DNA of 64,000 bases from Streptosporangium roseum DSM 43021 (lineage in GTDB: Bacteria; Actinomycetota; Actinomycetes; Streptosporangiales; Streptosporangiaceae), in contig NC_013595.1 of assembly GCF_000024865.1 (NCBI RefSeq), positions 2,728,001 through 2,792,000 on the forward strand, given 5' to 3'. Position numbers and translations under genes: made by a program. The notes beneath the pieces are model-generated. The model was not told the origin of the DNA, ran no database searches, and saw only the letters and a list, made by a program, of their open reading frames with translations. Shown one piece after another: positions 1-8,588 of this stretch (position 1 is the stretch's first letter; each line of letters starts with the position of its first letter).

Positions 1-913
1 TCCGCGCGTCGGCGAACACGTGGTCGAGGGCCACCCCGGGGACCGGCTCCCAGCCCTGCTGGGGCCAGGTCGGGATGAGCCCCTGCCCGGTGACGTCGGC
101 GGCGTCGCGGTAGCCGGTGGCGAGCAGCTCCCGCATGATCGCGTGGTCGAGGGTGGCGTTGAAGTCCCCGGCCAGGATCCGGTACGGCTCGGCCCCCGTC
201 CCGGCCCTGGGCAGCGCCCGCAGGCCCTGGGCCCAGCAGGCGGCCTTGTAGTCGAACCGGGGCGCGCAGGGGTGGACCGAGACGATCTGGAGGTTCCGCT
301 CCGGTGCGACGGCCACGGACTGGCGGAAGTTGCCGTAGTTGAGCGCGGCCTGGTCCGCGCGCAGGGGGAAGCGGGCGTAGACCCCGGAGCCCCAGACGCC
401 CGGGGTGGGCTCGCCGACCATGTGGGGGAGGGCCTTGCGGATGCCGGCCTTCTCCAGGCGCTCGGCCGCCTCGGGGGTGAGCTCCTGAAGGGTCAGGATG
501 TCGGGCTTGAGCCGTACGACGAGGTCCATGATCGTTTTGGTGTCCGCGTCGCCGCGCGCGAGGTTGGAGGCCAGCACGCGCAGGGCGGTCCCGCCGGGCG
601 CCGGGGCCGGGTCGGCGAAGGCCCGGGGGAGCACCGCCCACGCGAACGCCCCCATGATGACCAGGCCGGCCACGCCCGCCGTCCAGCGGCGCAGGGACAG
701 GGCCAGCAGCAGGGCGACGACCGAGGCCGCCGCCACGTAGGGCGTGAACGCCGCGAGCTGGATCCACCGGAACCCGGCGTCCCATCCGGTCGCCCGGAGC
801 ACCGCCCAGGCCGCGAAGGGCACCATCATGATCCAGATCAGGACGGTGATCCAGCGTCGCCGGCGCGGGAGCCCGGCGGGAGAGGGGGTACTGGAGATCG
901 TTTCGGTGGTCAC
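1..913 (-). CDS. Endonuclease/exonuclease/phosphatase family membrane protein (3' end beyond window)
   Basis: Reading leftwards from a GTG at 913, the frame stays open to the window edge, giving 304 codons without a stop. A basic N-terminus is followed by about three hydrophobic segments within residues 21-96, then a soluble domain with the metal-binding hallmarks of the EEP superfamily: LQELTP (Gln-Glu), AGDFNAT (Gly-Asp-Phe-Asn) and, just before the edge, ALDHVF (Asp-His). This arrangement is common for actinobacterial membrane-anchored EEP hydrolases of unknown substrate (phosphodiester or phosphomonoester bonds); the catalytic domain probably faces outside. It is divergent from the DUF885 gene with an 87-base gap. 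Only the last few residues should be missing. The family call is firm, the substrate unknown. Confidence 0.8.
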   Translation of the reverse strand, partial: MTTETISSTPSPAGLPRRRRWITVLIWIMMVPFAAWAVLRATGWDAGFRWIQLAAFTPYVAAASVVALLLALSLRRWTAGVAGLVIMGAFAWAVLPRAFADPAPAPGGTALRVLASNLARGDADTKTIMDLVVRLKPDILTLQELTPEAAERLEKAGIRKALPHMVGEPTPGVWGSGVYARFPLRADQAALNYGNFRQSVAVAPERNLQIVSVHPCAPRFDYKAACWAQGLRALPRAGTGAEPYRILAGDFNATLDHAIMRELLATGYRDAADVTGQGLIPTWPQQGWEPVPGVALDHVFADAR

Positions 914-1000
914 CCCGCCGGACGCTACCGTCTCGCGCGGCGCGGGTGAAGCCCTGAGGCGGTGCCCGGACGGCGGGGGCGCGGAGTAGGCTCACCGGAC

Positions 1001-2623
1001 ATGACGGATCTCTCCCCTGACCTGGTCGGCGACTATCTCGACTGGTACCTCGGCGCCCACCCCGTCCATGCCGCCCTCGCGGGCGCCGAGGGTTACGACA
1101 GGACCCTGGGTGACTTCACGGAGGCGGGCATCCGGGCCCGGGAGCGGGAGTCGAGGCGCTGGCTGGAGCGGTTCCAGGAGGTCGGGGAGGCCGGGGGGCC
1201 CGGAGGCTTCGAGGACATGATCGACCGTGAGCTGATCATGTCCACGCTGCGCGGCGGGCTGGCCTACGAGGCCTGGCCCGCCTGGCGGCGCGACCCCTCC
1301 GTCTACCTGGGGCCGATCTTCGGCTCGATGTTCAGCCCGTTCCTGCACCGGCTGTCCCCCGAGGGTGAGCTGGTCGAGGCGGCCGTCGCGCGGCTGGCCG
1401 AGGTGCCGGACGTCATCGCGGCCTGCCGTACGAACCTGGACCCGGCGCTGGCGGCTCCGCTGCTGGTCGAGCGGGGCCTGGGCCAGGCGCGGACGGCCCG
1501 GCGCTTCCTCACCGAGACGGTCCCCGGCCTGGTCGCGGACGAGGCCCTGCGCGCCCGGCTGGCCGCGGCGGCCGAGCCCGCGGCGGCGGCCTTCGACGGG
1601 CTCGTGGAGTTCCTCGAGGGCTTCCAGGCCACCGGCACCTGGCGGATGGGCGAGGAGCTGTACTCCACGCTGCTGCGCGAGCGGGAGATGCTCGGCTACG
1701 GAGCCGACGAGCTGCTCAAGCGCGGCCAGGAGGCCTACGACGACCTGGACGCCCGGATGCGCGAGGTCGCCCGGCGGCTGCCCGGCGGCTCCGACGACTG
1801 GCACGCGGCCGTGATCGGGCTCCAGGACGACCACGCGCCGACCCTGGAGGACATGCGGGCCGAGTACGACGCCGAGACCGAGCGGGCCAGGAGGTTCGTG
1901 CGCGAGCACGGTCTGGTGACGTTCGCCGACGGCGAGGAGTGCCGGGTGGTGCCGTCGCCGGAGTTCCAGCGGCCCATCCTCGCCGTCGCCTCCTACCTGC
2001 AGCCCCCGCCCCTGTCCGCCTCGCGGATCGGGCACTTCTTCGTGCCGTTCACCCCCGACTCCTTCACCGGGGAGCAGGTGCGCCAGCGGCTGCGCACCAA
2101 CGCCAGGGCCCAGATGCCCTCCATCGCCGTCCACGAGGCCTACCCCGGCCACCACTGGCACCTGTCCTGGATGGCGGGCAACCCGAGCCGGACCCGCAAG
2201 CTGTTCCGCACGCCGTACTTCTCCGAGGGCTGGGCCCTGTACGTCGAGAAGGTCATGCGCGAGCAGGGCTACTTCACCACCCCCGCCCAGGAGCTCGCCC
2301 ACCTGGACTTCCGCCTCTTCCGGGCGGCCCGCATCATCGTGGACGTCTCGCTGCACTGCGGTGACATGAGCGTCGAGGAGGCGGAGGAGTTCATGACCAC
2401 CAAGTCCTCGCTCACCCCCGGCACGGCCAAGGGCGAGGTCAACCGCTACTGCGCCTGGCCCACCCAGGCCCCCTCCTACCTGACCGGCGCCCTGGAGATC
2501 GACCGCATCCGCGACGACTACCTGGCCGCGGGCCGCGGTGACCTGCGCACCTTCCACGACACCCTGGCGGGATCCGGCGGCCTCCCCCTGGGGCTGGCCC
2601 GCCGGGTGGCTCTGGAAGGCTAG
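1001..2623 (+). CDS. DUF885 family protein (putative zinc metallopeptidase-like)
   Basis: 540 residues. The C-terminal half carries VHEAYPGHHWHL, the diagnostic HExxxGHH motif of DUF885 proteins, followed by the conserved FSEGWALYVE, where the Glu is the likely third metal ligand. DUF885 proteins resemble gluzincin-type peptidases; the substrate is not known. I start at ATG 1001 rather than an in-frame upstream codon because family members begin shortly before a D-x-Y-L segment and the upstream bases look like leader. The stop is four bases before the M20 peptidase start, so the two genes form an operon, possibly for peptide or dipeptide use. No signal peptide is visible, so a cytoplasmic location is expected. 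Confidence 0.85.
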   Translation: MTDLSPDLVGDYLDWYLGAHPVHAALAGAEGYDRTLGDFTEAGIRARERESRRWLERFQEVGEAGGPGGFEDMIDRELIMSTLRGGLAYEAWPAWRRDPSVYLGPIFGSMFSPFLHRLSPEGELVEAAVARLAEVPDVIAACRTNLDPALAAPLLVERGLGQARTARRFLTETVPGLVADEALRARLAAAAEPAAAAFDGLVEFLEGFQATGTWRMGEELYSTLLREREMLGYGADELLKRGQEAYDDLDARMREVARRLPGGSDDWHAAVIGLQDDHAPTLEDMRAEYDAETERARRFVREHGLVTFADGEECRVVPSPEFQRPILAVASYLQPPPLSASRIGHFFVPFTPDSFTGEQVRQRLRTNARAQMPSIAVHEAYPGHHWHLSWMAGNPSRTRKLFRTPYFSEGWALYVEKVMREQGYFTTPAQELAHLDFRLFRAARIIVDVSLHCGDMSVEEAEEFMTTKSSLTPGTAKGEVNRYCAWPTQAPSYLTGALEIDRIRDDYLAAGRGDLRTFHDTLAGSGGLPLGLARRVALEG

Positions 2624-2627
2624 CGGC

Positions 2628-3884
2628 ATGTCCGACAACGAGGCGAGGGTGCTGGACGCCCTGGACGAGGCGGAGACGGTCCGGCTCCTGGCCGAGCTCG
2701 TGCGGGTGCCGAGCGTGACCGGCACCGACGCCGAGTCCGACCTGCAGCACCGCTGCGGGAGCCTGCTCGCCGAGGCGGGGCTCGACGTCGACGCCTGGAA
2801 GCTCGACCTCGACACGCTCCGGGCCGCTCCGGGGTTCCCCGGCACGGAGGCGCCGCGCGTCGAGGGCTACGGGGTGGTCGGCGTCACCGAGGGCGAGGGC
2901 GATCCCGCGCTCGTCCTGCAGGGGCACGTGGACGTGGTGCCGACCGGCGATCTGGCCAGGTGGCAGGGGGGCGACCCCTTCGGCGCCCGGATCAGCGGGA
3001 ACGTCCTGCACGGCAGGGGCGCCTGCGACATGAAGGCGGGGTTGGCGGCGAACCTCGCCGTCGTCGCCGCCCTCCGCAGGTCCGGGGTACGGCTGGTCCG
3101 GCCGCTGGCCGTGCACTGCGTGGTGGGGGAGGAGGACGGCGGCCTGGGCGCCTTCGCGACCCTGGCCCGGGGCCACCGGGGTGAGGCCGCGGTGATCACC
3201 GAGCCGACCGGCGGGGCGATCATCGCCGCGGCGGCGGGCGCGCTGACGTTCCGGATCGAGGTCGCCGGGCGGGCGGCCCACGGCGCCACCCGCTACGAGG
3301 GCGTCAACGCCCTGGAGGTCTTCTGGCCGGTCTTCGAGGCGATCAGGCGGCTGGAGGCCGACCGCAACCGCGACCCGGACCCGGTCTTCGACGGCAACCC
3401 GCTGCCCTATCCGATCGAGGTCGGGACGGTCCGCGCGGGTGACTGGTCCAGCAGCGTGCCGGACCTGCTCGTCGCCGAGGGCCGTCTCGGCGTCCGCCTG
3501 GACGAGGATCCCGCCGAGGCCCGCCTCGCCCTGGAGGGCGCGATCGCCGAGATCGGCCACCCGTGGCTGCGCGAGCACCCCCCGGCCGTCACCTGGCCCG
3601 GCGGCCAGTTCGCGAGCGGGCGGCTGCCCGCCGGCCACGAGCTGCTGGACCAGGTCGCCGCGGCGGTGGCCGACGTGACCGGGGCCCGCCCCGCCGAGTC
3701 GGCCGCGCCGTACGGCAGTGATCTGCGCCTGTACGTCGCGGGCGGCATCCCAGCCCTGCACTACGGGCCGGGTGACGTGCGCCTGGCCCACGCCCCGCGC
3801 GAGCAGGTCGACCTGCGCGAGCTCCGGGACGTCACCCGGGCGCTCGCCCTGCTGGTCCTGCGCCGCTGCGGGGTCCGGGACTGA
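2628..3884 (+). CDS. M20 family metallopeptidase (ArgE/DapE-like deacylase)
   Basis: 418 residues, normal for ArgE/DapE/ACY1 enzymes that hydrolyse N-acyl amino acids or dipeptides with two zinc ions. Visible ligands in order: GHVDVVPTGD (His and Asp), GRGACDMKAG (bridging Asp), VVGEEDGG (catalytic Glu and metal Glu), EPTGG, and a late HYGPGD (His). Start ATG 2628 lies four bases after the DUF885 stop, so translation is probably coupled. The lid domain spans roughly the middle third. Sequence alone does not separate acetylornithine deacetylase from succinyl-diaminopimelate desuccinylase or a peptidase. The partnership with a putative peptidase favours a peptide-degrading role, which is inference. 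Confidence 0.88.
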   Translation: MSDNEARVLDALDEAETVRLLAELVRVPSVTGTDAESDLQHRCGSLLAEAGLDVDAWKLDLDTLRAAPGFPGTEAPRVEGYGVVGVTEGEGDPALVLQGHVDVVPTGDLARWQGGDPFGARISGNVLHGRGACDMKAGLAANLAVVAALRRSGVRLVRPLAVHCVVGEEDGGLGAFATLARGHRGEAAVITEPTGGAIIAAAAGALTFRIEVAGRAAHGATRYEGVNALEVFWPVFEAIRRLEADRNRDPDPVFDGNPLPYPIEVGTVRAGDWSSSVPDLLVAEGRLGVRLDEDPAEARLALEGAIAEIGHPWLREHPPAVTWPGGQFASGRLPAGHELLDQVAAAVADVTGARPAESAAPYGSDLRLYVAGGIPALHYGPGDVRLAHAPREQVDLRELRDVTRALALLVLRRCGVRD

Positions 3885-3937
3885 GGGGTTCGCGGGCCGG
3901 GTGGCGAGGCGGAGATTCAGCCGTCAGCCGTCAGCCG

Positions 3938-4276
3938 TCAGCCGACGGTCGCACCGGTCTCCACGGGCAGTCCCGCCTCGGTCCAGTCCTGGATGCCCTC
4001 ACGGTATTTGCGGACGTCGGTGTAGCCGAGGGCGATCAGCCGCCGGGCCACCGCCTCGCTGTTGCCGCAGGCGGGGTTGGAGCAGTAGGTGACGATGGCG
4101 GCGTCCCGGTCGGGGAGCAGCTCGGCGGCGCGGGTGGCCACCTCGCTCTCCACCAGGGCGATTGCGCCGGGCAGGTGCTGCTGGGCGTAGTAGTCGCCGC
4201 CGAGGGCGTCCACGACGACGACGGTGCCCGCCTCGATCGCGGTGCTGAGCTCGTCGCGGGTAATCAGCGTTGTCAT
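3938..4276 (-). CDS. Single-domain rhodanese-like protein
   Basis: 112 residues, the size of a single rhodanese domain. The N-terminal VVVVDAL..YYAQQHLPGAI corresponds to the usual D-x-R..E-x-x-x-G-H-I-P-G-A region, and the active-site loop reads TYCSNPACGNS, so the catalytic Cys is present with a second Cys in the loop. Family role: transfer of sulfane sulfur or redox sensing in the cytoplasm. A ribosome site (GGAGGCCGGAG) precedes ATG 4276. It is divergent from a TetR regulator, and the shared 41-base gap holds a palindrome overlapping a TATAGT box, so control by that regulator is likely. The partner sulfur acceptor cannot be told. Confidence 0.88.
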   Translation of the reverse strand: MTTLITRDELSTAIEAGTVVVVDALGGDYYAQQHLPGAIALVESEVATRAAELLPDRDAAIVTYCSNPACGNSEAVARRLIALGYTDVRKYREGIQDWTEAGLPVETGATVG

Positions 4277-4295
4277 CTCCGGCCTCCCAGGCCCT

Positions 4296-4315
4296 AAATG
4301 GACTATAGTCCGTTT
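4296..4315. promoter_or_regulatory. Palindromic operator/promoter between rhodanese and tetR
   Basis: A 20-base near-perfect inverted repeat (AAA-T-GGACTATAGTCC-G-TTT, one mismatched pair) whose core GGACTATAGTCC (4300-4311) is a perfect palindrome. Its centre contains TATAGT on both strands, a good -10 hexamer. In the + direction it ends eight bases before the GTG of the TetR gene, which has no ribosome site, implying a leaderless transcript. Binding here would block both promoters. Confidence 0.6.
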
Positions 4316-4317
4316 CT

Positions 4318-4941
4318 GTGAACGATTCGAAAACTAGCGGACTGCGGTCCGCTTCGTCAAGCGAGCCGTTGCGGATGCTGCTGGGCGAGCCTCCCCGGGA
4401 GCGGGCCGACGCCGCGCGCAACCGGCTGAAGGTGCTGGCGGCGGCGGAGCGGCTGTTTCGGGAGAAAGGGGTGGACGGCGTCTCGATGGACGCGGTCGCG
4501 GCCGAGGCGGGGGTGGGCAAGGGCACGCTTTTCCGGAGGTTCGGCGACAAGTCCGGGCTGGCCGCCGCGCTCCTCGACGAGCGGGAGCGTGAGCTCCAGG
4601 AGGCGATCCTGTCCGGTCCCGCGCCCCTGGGTCCCGGCGCTCCGGCCGCCGGCCGGCTGGCCGCGTTCGTGGACGGCTACCTCGACTACCTGCTCGGCCA
4701 CCTCGACCTGGTCCGGGTGTCGGAGACCGCCAGTCCCGGCGCCCGCTACCGGATCGGCGCCTACCGGTTCTGGCACCGCCACGTGGAGATCCTGCTTGCC
4801 GAGGCCCGCCCCGGCTGTGACGCCGGCCCGCTCGCCCATGCTCTGCTCGCCCCGCTGGCCGCCGAGCACATGGCGACCCTGGTCGGCGCGTACGGTCAGG
4901 CACGGGCGAGGCGGGCGGTGCGGACGCTCGCTCTGGGGTGA
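4318..4941 (+). CDS. TetR/AcrR family transcriptional regulator
   Basis: 207 residues. After a 27-residue N-terminal tail comes a canonical TetR helix-turn-helix: RLKVLAAAERLFREKGVDGVSMDAVAAEAGVGKGTLFRRFGDKSGL. The C-terminal ligand domain is not diagnostic. GTG 4318 lacks a Shine-Dalgarno but sits eight bases after a TATAGT box, so leaderless translation is plausible; the alternative ATG at 4375 would shorten the tail by 19 residues. A second GGAC-N4-GTCC repeat (4337-4352) lies inside the start of the gene, matching the one at 4300-4311. This suggests autoregulation and joint control of the divergent rhodanese gene. Confidence 0.88.
   Translation: MNDSKTSGLRSASSSEPLRMLLGEPPRERADAARNRLKVLAAAERLFREKGVDGVSMDAVAAEAGVGKGTLFRRFGDKSGLAAALLDERERELQEAILSGPAPLGPGAPAAGRLAAFVDGYLDYLLGHLDLVRVSETASPGARYRIGAYRFWHRHVEILLAEARPGCDAGPLAHALLAPLAAEHMATLVGAYGQARARRAVRTLALG
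4337..4352. promoter_or_regulatory. Second GGAC-N4-GTCC operator-like repeat inside tetR
   Basis: GCGGAC-TGCG-GTCCGC, a perfect six-base-arm inverted repeat whose inner GGAC-N4-GTCC repeats the architecture of the operator at 4300-4311. Centre-to-centre distance is 39 bases, close to four helical turns, as expected if two TetR dimers bind one DNA face. Confidence 0.4.
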
Positions 4942-5260
4942 GTTCGCCCGGGACTGGGGTGAGTTCGCCCGGGATGGGGTCCAGGTCCGCCTGGGATGAG
5001 CCTGGCGGAGGGCGGGCCTTGAGGTGGGCTTCGCGGGGGCGGGCCGGGAAAAGGGTTCGGGGAGGGTTCGGGGAGGGTTCGGGGAAGGGCTCGAAAGGAG
5101 TCCGGGAAGAGGCTCGGGGAGCGTCCAGGGAAGGGGCTCGGGAGAGGTTCGGGGAAGGGTCCGTAGGTCGAGTCCGAAAAGCTACCTGTAGGTAACCGAA
5201 GTCACATGGGTCCGCCTCACAATCGATGATGCGTTACTTGTGCGATGAAAGGTCACCTCT
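4942..5260. repeat. Intergenic low-complexity G-rich repeats upstream of the acylase gene
   Basis: This 319-base gap has no convincing gene. It opens with a 21-base unit (GGGGTGAGTTCGCCCGGGAC..) present twice from 4935 to 4979, then degenerate GGTTCGGGGA(R)-type units repeated many times between about 5050 and 5165 on one strand. A short inverted repeat TACCT-GT-AGGTA (5183-5194) lies about 70 bases before the acylase start and could be a regulator site. The rest looks like drifting simple sequence. Confidence 0.5.
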
Positions 5261-7792
5261 GTGCGGATTGCGCCATTTGCCCGACTGTCCCGTCCGCTGC
5301 GCCGGCTCGCACGGGTCCTCGCCGCCGTTCTCGTGCTGGCGATCGTCCTCGCCGGGACCGTGACCTGGACGGTCCGCCGGTCCTTCCCGCAGCTCGGGGG
5401 CGAGATCTCCCTCCCGGGCCTGGGAGCCGCCGTGACCGTCTACCGTGACGCCCGGGGCATCCCGCAGATCTACGCCGACACTCCTGCCGACCTGCTCAGG
5501 GCGCAGGGCTACGTGCACGCCCAGGACCGCTTCTGGGAGATGGACTTCCGCCGCAAGACCACCGCCGGCCGCCTGTCGGAGATCTTCGGCTCCTCGACCA
5601 CGGACGTCGACAAGGTCGTCCGCACGCTCGGCTGGCGGCGCACCGCCGAGGCCGAGCTCGCCGTGATCAGACCCGAGACCCGGCAGGCCCTGGACGACTA
5701 CGCCGCCGGGGTCAACGCGTGGATGGCCCAGCACGACGGCTTCGCCGAGAGAAGCCTCGAATACGGCGTGCTCAAGCTGACCAACGGCGGCTACGAGCCC
5801 GAGCCGTGGAGCCCGGCCGACTCCCTCGCCTGGCTCAAGGCAATGGCCTGGGACCTGCGCTCCAACATGGGCGACGAGCTCGACCGGGCACTCGTCGCGG
5901 CCCAGGTCCCGGCGGAACGCGCCGGCCGGCTCTTCCCCGAGTACCCCTTCGACCGCCACCAGCCGATCATGACCACGCCGGCCGCGACGGAGGACAGGCC
6001 CGCGGCCGGCCAGGCCACCGGCGCGGCGGACGCGCTCGCCCGGGTGGCCGATCTCGTCGACGCGGCGCCGTCCCCGTTCGGCACCAGGGGCGGCGACTCC
6101 GCCGGGATCGGCTCCAACTCCTGGGTGGTGGGCGGCGCCCACACCGCCACCGGCAAGCCGCTGCTCGCCAACGACCCGCACCTCGGCCCCCGGATGCCGT
6201 CGATCTGGTACCAGGCCGGCCTGCACTGCCGTACGCCGAGCGCGGCCTGCCCCTACGACGTGACCGGTTACACCTTCGCCGGCCTGCCCGGCGTGGTGAT
6301 CGGCCACAACGCCAGGATCTCCTGGGGCTTCACCAACCTCGGCCCCGACGTCACCGACCTGTACCTGGAGCGGACCAGGGGTGACACGGTGGAGGTCGCC
6401 GGCGAGTGGAAGCCGATGGAGGTCCGCACTGAGCAGATCAAGGTCGCGGGCGGCCCGGCCGTCGAGCTGAAGGTCCGTACCACCGCGCACGGTCCGATCA
6501 TCTCCGACGTGCTCGGCGACGCCCGCCGGGCCGTGCCCGGAGCCGTGGCGAACCTCGGCCGGACGGCCGGCGGGGCGGCGGACGGGATGGAGGTCGCGCT
6601 CCGCTGGACCGCGCTCGACCCCGGCCGTACGGCCGACGCCATCCTGCTGCTCAACCGGGCCGGGAACTTCGAGCAGTTCCGCGAGGCCGCGTCCTTCTTC
6701 GAGGCCCCCGCGCAGAACCTGATCTACGCCGACGTGGACGGCAACATCGGCTACCAGGCCCCGGGCAAGATCCCGGTCCGGGCCGGGGGCGACGGCCGCT
6801 GGCCCGCGCCCGGCTGGACCGGGAAGCACGAGTGGACCGGCTTCATCCCCTTCGAGAAGCTTCCCCACGTCTACAACCCGCCCGAGGGCTACATCGTCAC
6901 CGCCAACAACGCGGTGACGCGTCCCGGCGAGGACCTGTTCCTGACCACCGACTGGTCCTACGGCTACCGCTCCCAGCGCATCGTCGACCGGCTGAAGCAG
7001 GAGATCGGCAAGGGGAAGGTCACCGCCGAGACCATGGGACGGATCCAGATGGACGACCACAACGGCCTGGCCCCGGTCCTCCTGCCGCACCTGCTGCGCG
7101 TGGGGGTTCCGAACGGCACGCTCCAGGGCTGGGACGCCGGGCAGGACCGCGACTCGGCCGGGGCCGCCTACTTCAACGCGGTCTGGCGGCACCTGCTCGG
7201 ACGCGCCTTCGAGGACGAGCTGACCGGCGGGGCCCGGCCGGGCGGCGGTGACCGGTGGTACGAGGTCGTCCGCCCGCTGCTGGAGCGGCCCGCCGACCCG
7301 TTCTGGGACGACGTGCGCACCAAGGACCGGGTCGAGGGGCGCGACGACATGCTGAAGGCCGCCATGGCGGAGGCGGACGCCGAGCTGCGTGAGCTGCTCG
7401 GCGACGACCCGGGGGAGTGGAAGTGGGGCGACCTGCACACCCTGGAGCTGACCCACGAGACCTTCGGCACCAGCGGCATCGGGCCGATCGAATGGCTGTT
7501 CAACCGCGGCCCGCTGCGCACGGCCGGCGGCAAGGACACCGTGAACGCCACCGGCTGGGACGCCACCGAGGGGTACGGGGTCAACTGGGTGCCGTCGATG
7601 CGCATGGTCGTGGACCTGGCGGATCTGGACCGCTCATGGTGGATCAACCTGACCGGCGCGTCCGGCCACGCCTTCCACGCCAACTACGACGACCAGGCCG
7701 AGCTCTGGGCGGACGGCGGGCTCACCCCGATGCGCTTCACCGAGCAGGCCGTACGGCGAGACGCCGCCGACACCCTCACGCTGAGGCCGTGA
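5261..7792 (+). CDS. Penicillin acylase family protein (Ntn hydrolase)
   Basis: 843 residues, the expected size of an unprocessed penicillin acylase precursor. It starts at GTG 5261 after GAAAGGTC. A basic N-terminus and one hydrophobic segment (about residues 17-38) act as signal peptide or anchor. The alpha domain follows (YRDARGIPQIYADTPADLLRAQGYVHAQDRFWEMD), then the autocatalytic site G|SNSW with the nucleophile Ser at about residue 285, so the protein should self-cleave into alpha and beta chains. The NDPHLG motif follows, and RKTTAGRLSEIFG is typical. The family hydrolyses penicillins, N-acyl-homoserine lactones or other amides outside the membrane; the substrate cannot be read. No adjacent gene suggests a pathway. 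Confidence 0.92.
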   Translation: MRIAPFARLSRPLRRLARVLAAVLVLAIVLAGTVTWTVRRSFPQLGGEISLPGLGAAVTVYRDARGIPQIYADTPADLLRAQGYVHAQDRFWEMDFRRKTTAGRLSEIFGSSTTDVDKVVRTLGWRRTAEAELAVIRPETRQALDDYAAGVNAWMAQHDGFAERSLEYGVLKLTNGGYEPEPWSPADSLAWLKAMAWDLRSNMGDELDRALVAAQVPAERAGRLFPEYPFDRHQPIMTTPAATEDRPAAGQATGAADALARVADLVDAAPSPFGTRGGDSAGIGSNSWVVGGAHTATGKPLLANDPHLGPRMPSIWYQAGLHCRTPSAACPYDVTGYTFAGLPGVVIGHNARISWGFTNLGPDVTDLYLERTRGDTVEVAGEWKPMEVRTEQIKVAGGPAVELKVRTTAHGPIISDVLGDARRAVPGAVANLGRTAGGAADGMEVALRWTALDPGRTADAILLLNRAGNFEQFREAASFFEAPAQNLIYADVDGNIGYQAPGKIPVRAGGDGRWPAPGWTGKHEWTGFIPFEKLPHVYNPPEGYIVTANNAVTRPGEDLFLTTDWSYGYRSQRIVDRLKQEIGKGKVTAETMGRIQMDDHNGLAPVLLPHLLRVGVPNGTLQGWDAGQDRDSAGAAYFNAVWRHLLGRAFEDELTGGARPGGGDRWYEVVRPLLERPADPFWDDVRTKDRVEGRDDMLKAAMAEADAELRELLGDDPGEWKWGDLHTLELTHETFGTSGIGPIEWLFNRGPLRTAGGKDTVNATGWDATEGYGVNWVPSMRMVVDLADLDRSWWINLTGASGHAFHANYDDQAELWADGGLTPMRFTEQAVRRDAADTLTLRP

Positions 7793-7916
7793 CCTCGGCG
7801 GTCCCCGGCCACCGGCCTCGGCGCCCTGTCCGCCCCGCACCGGAGGAGCTCGCCACCAACCCGGTCGAGGCCGGAGAGCTCCGGACCGGAGCCGGCCGGC
7901 CCGCGCCCCGGTGGGT

Positions 7917-8588
7917 TCATCGCGGCGGGCCGGAGGGCCCGGGGTCCGCTTCGAGCCAGGCCAGCACGGCCATCACGCGCCGGTTGTGGTCGTCCGACGG
8001 CGGCAGTCCGAGCTTGGCGAAGATGTTGTTCGTGTGCTTGCCGACCGCCTTGTCCGTGACGTGGAGATGTCCGGCGATCGCGAGGTTGGACATGCCCTCG
8101 GCCATCATCGCGAGCACCTGCCGCTCCCGTGGCGTCAGTTCGGTGAGCGGCTCGTCCCTGCCGTGGCGGGTCAGCAGCTGGGAGATCACCTCGGAGTCCA
8201 TGGCGGTGCCTCCGGCGGCCACCCGCCGTACGGAGTCGACGAACTGGTCGACGTCGCCGATCCGGTCCTTGAGGAGGTAGCCCACCCCGCCGGCGCGGTC
8301 GGACAGGAGTTCGCGGGCGTAGAGCTGCTCGACGTACTGCGACAGGATCAGTACCGGCAGCCCCGGCAGGCGGCGCCGGGCCTCCAGGGCGGCGCGGAGC
8401 CCCTCGTCGGTGAACGTGGGCGGCAGCCGTACGTCGATCACGGCGACGTCGGGGCGGTGCCGGGTCAGCGCGTCGAGCAGCATCGGGCCGTTGTCGACAG
8501 CCCCGGCCACGTCGAAGCCCTTGGCGGACAGCAGGCGGATCAGGCCGTCCCGTAGGAGGGCGAGATCTTCGGCGATGACGACGCGCAC
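7917..8588 (-). CDS. NarL/LuxR-type response regulator
   Basis: 223 residues. The receiver domain begins VRVVIAEDLALLRDGL (acidic pocket) and has AVIDVRLPP with the phospho-acceptor Asp near residue 53 and a LKDRIGD Lys. The C-terminal LuxR helix-turn-helix includes LTPRERQVLAMMAEGMSNLAIAGHLHVTDKAVGKHTNNIFAKLGL. The GTG start lies inside the 3' end of the histidine kinase gene (49-base overlap), so the pair is translationally coupled. It probably activates or represses the divergent ABC transporter genes, whose promoter region carries two adjacent inverted repeats. Confidence 0.93.
   Translation of the reverse strand: MRVVIAEDLALLRDGLIRLLSAKGFDVAGAVDNGPMLLDALTRHRPDVAVIDVRLPPTFTDEGLRAALEARRRLPGLPVLILSQYVEQLYARELLSDRAGGVGYLLKDRIGDVDQFVDSVRRVAAGGTAMDSEVISQLLTRHGRDEPLTELTPRERQVLAMMAEGMSNLAIAGHLHVTDKAVGKHTNNIFAKLGLPPSDDHNRRVMAVLAWLEADPGPSGPPR

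Noticed and set aside
20..949. Plus-strand open frame covering the first kilobase
   Set aside because: The minus strand encodes a clear EEP domain (LQELTP, GDFNAT, ALDHVF) in the same place; the plus frame has no recognisable domain.
992..2845. Very long open frame on the minus strand opposite the DUF885 and M20 genes
   Set aside because: Low-complexity, Gly/Arg/Val-rich translation with no family features; a shadow produced by the high third-position GC of the real genes. The same applies to long frames opposite the acylase, helicase-associated, hyuA and DUF6421 genes.
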